DNA of 23,047 nt from a virus, in the IMG/VR virus record IMGVR_UViG_3300030103_001965, positions 1-23,047 of that record; one strand, written 5' to 3'. The first letter of the stretch is position 1, and every line of letters begins with the position of its first letter. The notes below the pieces were generated by a model, which saw only the letters and a program-made list of their open reading frames with translations, did not search any database and was not told the DNA's origin. Of this stretch, positions 1 to 6,648 are shown piece by piece. The position numbers and the translations under genes were made by a program.

Positions 1-236
1 CCCAAATCCCCGTGCTGCATACTCAGCATCTGGCAGTGTGAATTTGCTGCAGTGTCAGCATGCCTCCAGATTGCTGCAATGATGGCAATTGCTGCTCCAA
101 TGGCAATTGCTGCATCTACAGCATCCCAGATTGTCAATGCTGCGTTTGCGTCACAACGTGATTGCCTTGCTGCATTTGCACATATTGCGTTTGCAGCATC
201 CCAGACCTCCGAACTGCTTATGCTGCATTTGTAACA
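1..236 (-). pseudogene. Ala-rich repeat reading frame, start codon missing, runs off left edge
   Basis: Read on the minus strand, the frame stays open from the stop at 239-237 to base 1. It encodes a cysteine/alanine-rich stretch with recurring short units such as WDAANA, WDAVDAA, IAIGAA and IAIIAA. On the + strand this appears as repeated TTGCTGCA words, a direct repeat of ATGGCAATTGCTGC at 82-95 and 100-113, and GCATCCCAGA at 121-130 and 196-205. No ATG, GTG or TTG start with a ribosome site lies at the head of this frame, so it may be a decayed or frameshifted gene whose 3' end is outside the window. Ala-rich repeat proteins of this look occur in phages and bacteria, but I cannot name a family. 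It could also be non-coding repeat DNA. Confidence 0.3.
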
Positions 237-283
237 TTATCGTTAGGCGGGTATGGTCTTGGGGGTTGTAGGCTGCTAACTCA

Positions 284-327
284 AAAAACAAAAGAATAGC
301 CTATAGGGTGCTAAGACCCTATAGGCT
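284..327 (-). terminator. Rho-independent terminator for the minus-strand small gene
   Basis: A perfect 12-bp stem pairs 298-309 (AGCCTATAGGGT) with 316-327 (ACCCTATAGGCT) around a 6-nt loop. On the minus strand the hairpin is followed by a T-rich run covering 297-284 (ATTCTTTTGTTTTT). It starts 9 nt after the stop codon of the 47-aa minus-strand gene. In the + direction the hairpin is followed by TAAGTGTTG, which is not a U-tract, so minus-strand termination is the better reading. Confidence 0.72.
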
Positions 328-336
328 TAAGTGTTG

Positions 337-480
337 CTAGTGTGTAACAGTATAAAGAAACCACATAAAACATATGTATGCAGCAATAGCAGATGAAAAA
401 GTAATCTTCATTAATAATAGTGTGTTTTGTAGTTCTTTGATTTGTTTGTCAGTCATGTGTTTTTTGTATTTGTCGTTCAT
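337..480 (-). CDS. Small single-span membrane protein (47 aa)
   Basis: The minus strand has an ATG at 480-478 and a TAG at 339-337, giving 47 residues. A Shine-Dalgarno AAAGGA (493-488) lies 7 nt upstream. Residues 1-20 are polar and Lys-rich (MNDKYKKHMTDKQIKELQNT). Residues 21-45 form one long hydrophobic segment that includes ITFSSAIAAYICFMWFLY. The short C-terminus ends in His. A hairpin terminator follows within 10 nt, which together with the ribosome site argues for a real gene. A 79-aa + strand frame covers the same bases but has no such signals. Topology would be N-in with a cytoplasmic helix. Small phage proteins of this shape include holins, spanin parts and superinfection-exclusion factors, but nothing seen here decides between them. 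The gene points away from the structural operon. Confidence 0.62.
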   Translation of the reverse strand: MNDKYKKHMTDKQIKELQNTLLLMKITFSSAIAAYICFMWFLYTVTH

Positions 481-540
481 GGTATGTTCCTTTTGTGGTA
501 GGTTGTTAGGTTATATCGCCAGTGTGGAATGGAAGGGGGT

Positions 541-582
541 TGTATACGGTTCAACACAAACCCCTTTGTGTTATAGTATACA
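541..582. repeat. Nested inverted repeat (two-tier hairpin or cruciform)
   Basis: The inner stem is an 8-bp perfect match, AACACAAA (553-560) with TTTGTGTT (565-572), around a CCCC loop. The outer stem is 7 bp, TGTATAC (541-547) with GTATACA (576-582). An alternative outer pairing GGTTC (548-552) with GAACC (583-587) is also possible, so two conformations compete. There is no U-tract on either side, so it is not a simple terminator. It lies 61 nt upstream of the minus-strand gene's start. Confidence 0.6.
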
Positions 583-684
583 GAACCACCGAACAGACCA
601 CACGCACGATTAACCGGCTACCACGTACAAGGTTTTACATGTGCCTAAATACAAACATCTTGCATACATGAATAATTTACAGTA

Positions 685-710
685 TTGTATATTTAAGCAT
701 CTAATATAAT
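685..710 (+). promoter_or_regulatory. Weak candidate sigma70 promoter upstream of terL
   Basis: A perfect -10 hexamer TATAAT occurs at 705-710. The best -35-like word is TTGTAT at 685-690, with only 14 bp between them, which is shorter than usual, and there is no extended -10. It points towards terL about 105 nt downstream. In A/T-rich DNA such a -10 can arise by chance. Confidence 0.25.
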
Positions 711-758
711 ACATCTTATACATGGTGCTTTGTTCTTTACCGTATTAGGGAAATACTC

Positions 759-790
759 GGCTAGTGTATAGGGGACATGATACACTAGCC
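759..790 (+). promoter_or_regulatory. Leader stem-loop just upstream of terL
   Basis: An 11-bp perfect stem pairs GGCTAGTGTAT (759-769) with ATACACTAGCC (780-790) around a 10-nt loop, AGGGGACATG. A short T-run (ATCTTTT, 791-797) follows, and the terL start is at 817. It could terminate or attenuate upstream transcription, or stabilise the mRNA 5' end. The loop holds a purine-rich AGGGG, and its ATG reads ATG-ATA-CAC-TAG, a three-codon frame. Confidence 0.5.
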
Positions 791-816
791 ATCTTTTAAG
801 CCTACCAGGTCAATAC

Positions 817-2334
817 ATGGAATCAATAGAACAACAAATTGCACGGGTATTTAGTGACCCTTTTGAGTTTATCCAGAGATTAAAGATAGTGGATAAGTCT
901 GGTAAGGTTGTACCTCTTAGACTCAATGCAGAACAAATAGAGATTATTAACGCCTTACAAGAAGGAAGGGATACCCTTGTACTCAAGCCTAGACAAATAG
1001 GGTCTAGTACTGTTGTTTGTGCTTACATGTTTTGGAAGGCCTATACAGCAACAACACCACTAACATTAATAATACTATCGTATAAGATTGCTAGTTCTAA
1101 ACACTTGCTACATATACATAAAAGGTTTTATCAGTATCTACCAGAAGGATTAAAGAGACCATTGGATACAGACAATACAACGGAACTATCTTTTAAGAAT
1201 GGAGGACGTATTATAGCAGCCGCAGCAACACAAGCAGGTGGATTGAGATCTCAGACTTGTAGCATGCTGCATATATCGGAGTATGCATTTGCAGAGAATC
1301 CAGAGGAACTCAAGGCTACTGCAATCAGTGCATTGAATGATGGTCAGTTGGTAATAGAGAGTACGGCTAATTATTACAACGATGCATTGTGGAAGGAGAT
1401 ACACAAAAGTCAGATAGGAGAGGCAGATTGGAACTATCTATTCTTTCCATGGTATAAGCATGTAGAGTACTGTATGGATGACATACCAATCACACTAACG
1501 GACGAAGAGACAAAACTACAAGAGGACTTTGGTTTAACGTTAGGTCAGTTTGCATGGAGGAGGGAGAAGATAAGTAAACTAGGATGGGAAAAGTTTATAC
1601 GAGAATATCCGATGACCTTGGATGAAGCGTATCGTATAAGTGGCAATACATATTTTACGTATGATGACTTTGAGAATGTAGATGTATTGACTGTAAATCC
1701 AACAGAGTGGGTAACGTTTGAGGAGCCAAATGCAGACGACACATATGCGATAGGGGTAGATGTTAGTGGTGGTGTAGGTAGGGACTATGCTGTAGTGTTT
1801 TGTGTATCTAGGATGACGTTACAGCCAGTCTGTATTTACAGGTCCAATACGGTAAGTCCAGTGCAATTAGCAGACTACATATATGACATGAGTGTTACGT
1901 ACAACAACGCATTGACATTGGTAGAGAGCAACAACTATGGTCTGGCGACGATACAGGAATTGGTGCACCAGGGTTTTTATAGGTTGTGGAAGGACGCGCA
2001 TACTGGTAAGGACTTTTTGACAACGAGTAGGAGTAAGCCGTTGTTGTTTGAGAATTTGAAGAAGGGGATACAGACTGGTGCGATACGGTTAATAGACAAT
2101 GTAACAATGACAGAGTTGCGTAGTATTACAGTAGACGAGAAAGGTATATTAAGGTTTGGTGAAGATGTAGAAAGTCACTGTGACAGTGCAATGGCAATGG
2201 CATTGGCATATTGGTGTTTGAATAGTGTAAAAATAAAACAGAGTGCATTTTTACCAGAGTGGATTATAAGTCAAAAGGCAGAGCAGTCATTGCGAAGCAG
2301 TGGTGTCAGTCCACATTTGCATAGGAGATACTGA
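817..2334 (+). CDS. terL: Terminase large subunit
   Basis: This is the ATP-driven DNA packaging motor and headful or end-cutting nuclease, which docks on the portal. The N-terminal ATPase shows a Walker-A-like KPRQIGSST (residues 57-65), a Walker-B-like MLHISE with the catalytic Glu at 155, and the coupling motif ESTAN (181-185). The C-terminal RNase-H-like nuclease shows GVDVSGG with Asp315, VESNNYG with Glu370 and HCDSAMA with Asp456. These are the expected three acidic metal ligands. The length of 505 aa is normal for the family. The start is supported by AGGT 7 nt upstream in CCAGGTCAATACATG. The stop overlaps the next ATG by one base (TGATG), which implies coupling. Arginine codons are mostly AGA/AGG (17 of 24 by my count), unlike the capsid gene. 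No small terminase subunit is evident in the window. Confidence 0.96.
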   Translation: MESIEQQIARVFSDPFEFIQRLKIVDKSGKVVPLRLNAEQIEIINALQEGRDTLVLKPRQIGSSTVVCAYMFWKAYTATTPLTLIILSYKIASSKHLLHIHKRFYQYLPEGLKRPLDTDNTTELSFKNGGRIIAAAATQAGGLRSQTCSMLHISEYAFAENPEELKATAISALNDGQLVIESTANYYNDALWKEIHKSQIGEADWNYLFFPWYKHVEYCMDDIPITLTDEETKLQEDFGLTLGQFAWRREKISKLGWEKFIREYPMTLDEAYRISGNTYFTYDDFENVDVLTVNPTEWVTFEEPNADDTYAIGVDVSGGVGRDYAVVFCVSRMTLQPVCIYRSNTVSPVQLADYIYDMSVTYNNALTLVESNNYGLATIQELVHQGFYRLWKDAHTGKDFLTTSRSKPLLFENLKKGIQTGAIRLIDNVTMTELRSITVDEKGILRFGEDVESHCDSAMAMALAYWCLNSVKIKQSAFLPEWIISQKAEQSLRSSGVSPHLHRRY

Positions 2335-2588
2335 TGGATGGTAAGCCATTAAGCGTGTGTCCGATATGTAATTTGTATCCATGTAAGTGTAATGGTAGTG
2401 AGGAGCTTGAGTTGGTTAGGTTGACGTACAGGGTTGGAGAGTATAAGTTTGTGGTATGGATCCCCAAGTCGTTAGTAGACCAGTACAAGAGTTTGTATGA
2501 AGAGTTTGAAGTAATGAATGCAGATGGTAGTGTAGTGGTGTATAGTAGTGGTGGTGGTGCTAGGGAGAAGAGCAATGAGAACCAATAG
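2334..2588 (+). CDS. Small Cys-cluster protein (84 aa), unknown role
   Basis: The N-terminus carries a tight cysteine cluster, C9-x2-C12-x4-C17-x-C19 (VCPICNLYPCKC), which could bind one zinc ion. A mixed polar segment follows, with a likely beta-helix portion around VGEYKFVVWIPKSLV and a Ser/Gly/Val tail. The start ATG overlaps the terL stop by one base and sits behind AGGAGA at 2325-2330. Its end overlaps the portal start by 14 nt. Its place between terL and portal suggests a packaging or portal-assembly accessory, but that is only inferred from position. I recognise no named family. Confidence 0.7.
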   Translation: MDGKPLSVCPICNLYPCKCNGSEELELVRLTYRVGEYKFVVWIPKSLVDQYKSLYEEFEVMNADGSVVVYSSGGGAREKSNENQ

Positions 2589-4215
2589 AGAGGCAGTGTC
2601 ATTAATCCGTACGGTATTGGATGAACACAATCATTTTTGGGATGATCAACGCGCAGAAATGAAAAGGTATCGAGATGTTTATGAAAATCGTTTTTGGCAG
2701 TCAGAGTATATGGATGACACAATGGTTAGAGTTGAAACCGCCGACTGCTTCAGCTACGTTGAGGGCTTTATTGCTAGTTTGTTTTCTCGCAACCCTGCTG
2801 TTGTTGTGGCGAAAGATGCATCAATCATAGAAGGTAATGCAAAGATGGCTGAGGCTGTTGTCAATCGTTTTTTGTTTGACAAGAGAGAGCAACTAGAGAT
2901 TGCATCAAGACTAGCCCTTATTTATCCTGCTTCATTCCTCAAACTATCCCCTACGGATAGCACGGATATGCTTGAAAAGGTATCCATTCGTGCGATTCCG
3001 TGCTGGGAAGTTATTGTAGATATGGATGCGAGCAGTTGGTATGAGCAGAGGTTTATGGCGCATGTGTATTACTTGCCGATGCCAGAGGTAAGGCAACGGT
3101 TTGGTGCGAAAAAGTTTACACCCATACCGAAGGTGGATTATTTTACACCACAGGAAAAATATACTGGAGTGAGTGAGGACTTGCCCAATGATTATTTGTA
3201 TGTGCAGATAGTAGAGTTTTATGATCTGGCATATGACAAACTGTATTTTTGGAGTGCAAATTACAAAGATGGTGGAGAACTACTAGAGAAAAGCGACATA
3301 CCAATCAGGACATACGATGATCGTCCATTGAGTCCGTTGTGTCCACTTTATTATGCACGCAAACCAGAGAAGCCTATGTGTGGATTGTCGGCGGTATCTA
3401 GAGTGTATGACCAGTTTTATGAAAAGAACATATTGCGAACGTATTGGGCCAATTCCGTACGTAGAGATTCTAGGCAATACTTGTACAAAGAAGGTGCTTT
3501 GGATGAAGAGGCATTGGCTAAGATTACGGCAGGTGTTGACGGGGCAATGATTGCCGTAGATGAACCAGTATTAGATGGGATTATACGTTCAGTCGGAGTT
3601 GAACCTTTGTCTGGTAACTTTGACAGATACTTAAATTACATAGAGCAAGATATAAACCGCGGCAGCATCTTGGCACCGTTCAGTCGAGGGGAAGCGACAA
3701 AAGCGACGGCGACTGAGGTGACTGCCCTTGCTCAGTATTCCGCATCAGAAATTGGTAAGTTGGCAAGAGAAAGGGACAATGCCATAGAACTAATTGCTTT
3801 AACGTACTTGCGTATTATATCTTTGTTGGCAGAGGATAAAGAACAGGCGGTTATTGAGGTAGACGGTCTACCAAAGATTATTACTGTGCCAGACTTAGAT
3901 GCAAAATTTAAGATTGTGGCATTGGACCAAAGTAGCACTCCACTGTCTGAAGCACTAAAAAGAACAAATCTAGTACAGTTGCTTCCAGTACTTACACAGT
4001 TGGGCGTTCCTGTAGAAAAGATTAAAGAAGAATTGATTAGAATCTACGACTTACCAGATTCGTTTATGGAGCAACCTCCAGCACCACCAGCACCACCACA
4101 AGGTATGGGCGGTGCTTCACCAGATCAAATGCAGACCACACCAGGCGAAATAGGTGCCCAAGGCGAACTACCATCTGCCCAACTTGTCAATATGCTTAAC
4201 TCACAGAGACAATAA
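2575..4215 (+). CDS. Portal protein
   Basis: Portal proteins form the dodecameric ring at the capsid vertex through which DNA enters and leaves. The protein is 546 aa, close to the 536 aa of the T7 portal. Typical features are an N-terminal helical region ending near FIASLFSRNP, a long mixed alpha/beta body, and the signature stretch around SILAPFSRGEATKATATEV followed by a long helix (SASEIGKLARERDNAIELIA). The C-terminus is Pro/Gly/Gln-rich and probably flexible. I chose the ATG at 2575, behind AGGGAG at 2562-2567, over an ATG at 2548 that has no good site and would overlap the previous gene more deeply. It ends in TAATG, sharing one base with the next start. Neighbours on both sides encode small cysteine-cluster proteins. 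Confidence 0.93.
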   Translation: MRTNREAVSLIRTVLDEHNHFWDDQRAEMKRYRDVYENRFWQSEYMDDTMVRVETADCFSYVEGFIASLFSRNPAVVVAKDASIIEGNAKMAEAVVNRFLFDKREQLEIASRLALIYPASFLKLSPTDSTDMLEKVSIRAIPCWEVIVDMDASSWYEQRFMAHVYYLPMPEVRQRFGAKKFTPIPKVDYFTPQEKYTGVSEDLPNDYLYVQIVEFYDLAYDKLYFWSANYKDGGELLEKSDIPIRTYDDRPLSPLCPLYYARKPEKPMCGLSAVSRVYDQFYEKNILRTYWANSVRRDSRQYLYKEGALDEEALAKITAGVDGAMIAVDEPVLDGIIRSVGVEPLSGNFDRYLNYIEQDINRGSILAPFSRGEATKATATEVTALAQYSASEIGKLARERDNAIELIALTYLRIISLLAEDKEQAVIEVDGLPKIITVPDLDAKFKIVALDQSSTPLSEALKRTNLVQLLPVLTQLGVPVEKIKEELIRIYDLPDSFMEQPPAPPAPPQGMGGASPDQMQTTPGEIGAQGELPSAQLVNMLNSQRQ

Positions 4216-4703
4216 TGCCTTTATACACCTACCGATGCCAAGCATGTGACAAAACACACGAAGAGATAGTGTCGTTTTCAGACATACAAAACAACTGCGC
4301 ACCACGTATTTGTGGTGCTGACACGTACGAATCTGGTTGTGGTGGCAAGTTGCACCGTGTGTTAATGGCACCAGGTTCTCATAGTAGTTGGGCAGGGACT
4401 GGCAAGCATGGAGCCAACGGATATTTTTCTAAGGCTTTGGGTAAACACGTGGCAAATCAGCACACGGAACAAAAAATTATGGAGAGTAAAGGATTTGTTT
4501 GTGAGGCTGATTTGCCCAAAGACAGGTGGGATACCGCAGTAGAAACACAAAAAAGACGCGTATCTGCACAAGATAAAAGTATAGAAACATACACGGAGGC
4601 TTTGAAAAGTGGTAAAACAAAAGAAGAAGCCGTGGTGGCAGCGTTTCCTGCAGCTGATGCAGTCAGTGGTAAATTGGATGAAACATGGGGGAAAAGTGAA
4701 TGA
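4215..4703 (+). CDS. FmdB-type zinc-ribbon protein
   Basis: The N-terminus MPLYTYRCQACDKTHEEIVS is the hallmark of the FmdB/CxxC zinc-ribbon family, with C8 and C11 as the first metal pair. The second knuckle is expanded: C28, C33 and C42 lie in CAPRICGADTYESGCGGK, where the family usually has a compact CP-x-CG. The remaining roughly 110 residues are polar, with Gly/His-rich (AGTGKHGANGYFSK) and Lys/Glu-rich helical parts. FmdB-like genes are frequent next to phage portals, but their role is not established; DNA or protein contact during head assembly is a guess. The start shares one base with the portal stop and lacks a strong Shine-Dalgarno, so translation probably depends on coupling. Confidence 0.78.
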   Translation: MPLYTYRCQACDKTHEEIVSFSDIQNNCAPRICGADTYESGCGGKLHRVLMAPGSHSSWAGTGKHGANGYFSKALGKHVANQHTEQKIMESKGFVCEADLPKDRWDTAVETQKRRVSAQDKSIETYTEALKSGKTKEEAVVAAFPAADAVSGKLDETWGKSE

Positions 4704-4707
4704 AGAG

Positions 4708-5187
4708 ATGTTAGACGCTGAGTTAAATTCAGCGCAACAAGAAGAAGAAGTCGCGTTTGCGCAAATGGCACCAGAGGGTCGATTTAGTGCTAAGGCATTG
4801 AATAACTTGGTCAAAGCAACAAATCGTTTGTTGCCCAAGTTTGGTCAAACACCAGACTATCCGTCGTTTGAAGGTGACATTACAAGGTTTCCAACAGACT
4901 TTGTACGCGTCTTGGCTATGTTCCAAGGTGCCACAGACGAGGCTGTGGAGCGTGGTATTGTAGACGAAGAGTTTAGTTTTGACTTCGAAAACATATCATC
5001 GGACAGTAACTTAATGATACTTGCTGGTAAAATTAATAAACTAGCATCTGACAAACAATATGATAGATTTTTAAAATCACAACCAGTCGATGAACCTGAA
5101 GACGGTGAAGAGATGGTTGATGATGAAACTACAACCGAAGACATGCTACCAGAGGATGTCGATACACTATTCATGGAGAGAATGTAA
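4708..5187 (+). CDS. Acidic head-region protein (159 aa), unknown function
   Basis: This protein has a globular core (residues about 20-120, including FSAKALNNLVKATNRLLPKF and FPTDFVRVLAMFQGA) and a very acidic tail with 15 Asp/Glu in the last 34 residues. I chose ATG 4708, 4 nt after the previous stop. GTG 4696 behind GGGGGA is a possible alternative start adding four residues. A longer upstream frame back to 4609 would overlap the FmdB gene by 95 nt and has no ribosome site. It ends in TAATG with the Lys-rich 51-aa gene, so the two are coupled. Its position between portal and scaffold suggests a head-assembly role. No family recognised. Confidence 0.8.
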   Translation: MLDAELNSAQQEEEVAFAQMAPEGRFSAKALNNLVKATNRLLPKFGQTPDYPSFEGDITRFPTDFVRVLAMFQGATDEAVERGIVDEEFSFDFENISSDSNLMILAGKINKLASDKQYDRFLKSQPVDEPEDGEEMVDDETTTEDMLPEDVDTLFMERM

Positions 5188-5342
5188 TGCCAAAAGTAAA
5201 CGGAAAAAAATTCCCATACACAGCCAAAGGGAAAGCGGCAGCAAAAAAGGCTAAAAGTGCTAAGTCGTCTAAGATGGCAAAAGTAAGAGCAGCCAAGCGT
5301 AAGAAAACTATGCCCAAAAAAGGCATGAGCAAAAGGAAATGA
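5187..5342 (+). CDS. Lys-rich 51-aa head-region protein
   Basis: ATG 5187 overlaps the previous stop (TAATG) and is preceded by GGAGAG at 5175-5180. TGA lies at 5340-5342. The product begins MPKVNGKKFPYTAKGKAAAK and has 18 Lys and 3 Arg among 51 residues, with no Asp or Glu. Such extreme basicity suggests nucleic-acid binding or charge pairing with the acidic protein encoded just upstream. Tiny proteins with a similar MPK-V-G-KKFPYT opening are familiar to me from other phage head modules, but their function is unknown. The gene is easily missed because of its length. Confidence 0.8.
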   Translation: MPKVNGKKFPYTAKGKAAAKKAKSAKSSKMAKVRAAKRKKTMPKKGMSKRK

Positions 5343-5344
5343 AA

Positions 5345-6214
5345 ATGAATGACACTACCTCCGGTGCGGAGACTGTTGAAAACGTAGAAACCCCTGAAAC
5401 CCCTGAAACAACTGAAGCAGTTGAAACTGAAGAAACTGATGACACAACTAATGTTGATGATGTCGATGGGGTTGATGGTGATGATGAAAAAGTAGAACTG
5501 ATGACCATTGAGGAACTGTTGGGGCTCAATGAAGAAGACTACGAAGAGTTTACAGAAGATGCCAACCACAAAGGTATGAAGCCTTTGCATGAATGGATGC
5601 AACACATACCAGAAGATGTTCGAAAACATGTTGCTAATATACGTTCTAGTTACACTCAAAAGACGCAAGAGTTGGCAGAAATGCGCAGAGCATTGGAGGC
5701 AGAAAGAGCTGAGTTGCATCGTCAACAAGACCATGCTGTCAACAACCCCTTTCTTAAACGTGCTGAAGAAGAGTTGGCCAAGGAAGAAGAATACGACATC
5801 TACACTACAGAGGGTATGCAAGCTGAGATTAAACGTCAGGCTGCTAAAATGCTTCAGGAAATGATGAAGCCCGCTCAAGAAGAGATGCAGATGAAACAGC
5901 GTCGTATGCAACTTGAACAGTTTAAAAGTGATAATCCAGAACTAATGCATGACGACTATAGGTTACCAGTTGCGCAAATGCTACAGGATAGACCAGAGTT
6001 ACGGCTAGAGGATGCCTTCTATATTGTAAAAGCCAAAGTAGATGCTGAAAAACTTAAGGTAGAGCGTGCTCAGGTAGCAAAACAAAAGTCTTCAAGGCGC
6101 GAGACATTCCGTAAAACATCTGGTGGCAAATCAGTGACTCCTAGTGGCACCCCAAAGTTTCGTGATGCATGGGAAGCCTTCCAATATCACAAATCACTTA
6201 AGGCTAAAAAGTAG
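5345..6214 (+). CDS. Capsid scaffolding protein
   Basis: Scaffolding proteins guide capsid-protein assembly into a prohead and then leave. Here residues 1-65 are intensely acidic with ETPETTEAVETEE-type low complexity. A short conserved-looking segment (MTIEELLGLNEEDYEEF) comes next, then a long charged helical/coiled-coil region (about 95-235). The C-terminus is basic (KQKSSRRETFRKTSGGKS) with a final helix, FRDAWEAFQYHKSL, where scaffolds usually contact the capsid. At 289 aa the size is typical. I placed the start at 5345 because AGGA at 5334-5337 is spaced correctly for it; ATG 5339, two codons earlier, is too close. It overlaps nothing downstream and sits one gene before the capsid gene, as expected. 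Confidence 0.88.
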   Translation: MNDTTSGAETVENVETPETPETTEAVETEETDDTTNVDDVDGVDGDDEKVELMTIEELLGLNEEDYEEFTEDANHKGMKPLHEWMQHIPEDVRKHVANIRSSYTQKTQELAEMRRALEAERAELHRQQDHAVNNPFLKRAEEELAKEEEYDIYTTEGMQAEIKRQAAKMLQEMMKPAQEEMQMKQRRMQLEQFKSDNPELMHDDYRLPVAQMLQDRPELRLEDAFYIVKAKVDAEKLKVERAQVAKQKSSRRETFRKTSGGKSVTPSGTPKFRDAWEAFQYHKSLKAKK

Positions 6215-6222
6215 AGGATGTC

Positions 6223-6648
6223 ATGCCAAAAGGTAAGCGCAACGTAAACAAAATTATTGTACATCATTCTGCTTCTCCGCAGTCTACAACAAAAGAACAG
6301 ATATATGATTGGCATGTCAATGGCAATGGTTGGTCAGACATTGGGTACCATTACATCGTTCTGGGTAACGGTGAAGTGGTATCTGGTCGCCATGTAAACA
6401 AAACGGGTGCACACTGCAAAGGTCACAACAAGGGTAGTATTGGCATTTGTGTTACGGGAAATACGTCTGTTGAACCCCCTAATACACAACAGTTACAATC
6501 GTTGTGGGGTAAAATAAAAATGCTTTTGGAAGAATATAATCTAGAACGAAGTGACGTGTATGGTCATCAAGACTGCGGGACAACCGAATGCCCTGGTGAC
6601 TATTTATACGAATTTGTTAAACAGTTCAAGGCTGGACTACTTGCCTAG
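6223..6648 (+). CDS. N-acetylmuramoyl-L-alanine amidase (T7 lysozyme type)
   Basis: This zinc enzyme of the Amidase_2/PGRP fold cuts the bond between N-acetylmuramic acid and L-alanine in peptidoglycan. Zinc ligands correspond to H14 (IVHHSAS), H115 (YGHQDCG) and C123 (TECPGD). The catalytic tyrosine is Y42 (DIGYHYIV). The T7 residue Lys128 is replaced by T121, as in many PGRP-type amidases. At 141 aa it is close to T7 lysozyme (151 aa), with no signal peptide and no cell-wall-binding domain, so export would need a holin or virion delivery. The start follows GAGGA at 6214-6218. Its place between scaffold and capsid genes is unusual and suggests late expression or virion association. T7 lysozyme also inhibits T7 RNA polymerase; nothing here shows that activity. 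Confidence 0.93.
   Translation: MPKGKRNVNKIIVHHSASPQSTTKEQIYDWHVNGNGWSDIGYHYIVLGNGEVVSGRHVNKTGAHCKGHNKGSIGICVTGNTSVEPPNTQQLQSLWGKIKMLLEEYNLERSDVYGHQDCGTTECPGDYLYEFVKQFKAGLLA

Larger units (their letters stand above)
481..816. other. Divergent intergenic region between minus-strand gene and terL
   Basis: This stretch separates two oppositely oriented genes. It is A/T-rich from about 640 to 720. I see no convincing gene, tRNA or repeat array in it. It holds a nested inverted repeat (541-582), a weak promoter-like TATAAT (705-710) and a leader hairpin (759-790). A packaging site or origin could lie here, but no known signature was recognised. Confidence 0.6.

Noticed and set aside
60-161. A 33-aa + strand frame very rich in Cys pairs (DCCNDGNCCSNGNCC)
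   Set aside because: It arises from the TTGCTGCA-type repeats read in one of three frames and has no ribosome site. The minus-strand Ala-rich frame is longer and more coherent.
1-236. Possible CRISPR array or tRNA cluster from the repeated words
   Set aside because: The repeats are short, overlapping and irregularly spaced, with no unique spacers of constant length and no cloverleaf.
374-613. A 79-aa + strand hydrophobic reading frame
   Set aside because: It has no ribosome site and lies over the minus-strand 47-aa gene, which has a Shine-Dalgarno and a terminator. Its hydrophobicity is a by-product of the opposite-strand sequence.
1911-1939. TTGACA within terL as an internal promoter
   Set aside because: The base run 17 bp downstream (CTATGG) is not a -10 hexamer. 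Other internal TTGACA words (near 9410, 11187, 20190) failed the same test.
5171-5911. A 246-aa minus-strand frame opposite the scaffold gene
   Set aside because: Phe/Leu-rich shadow of the Glu/Lys-rich scaffold coding strand. It has no ribosome site and no plausible composition.
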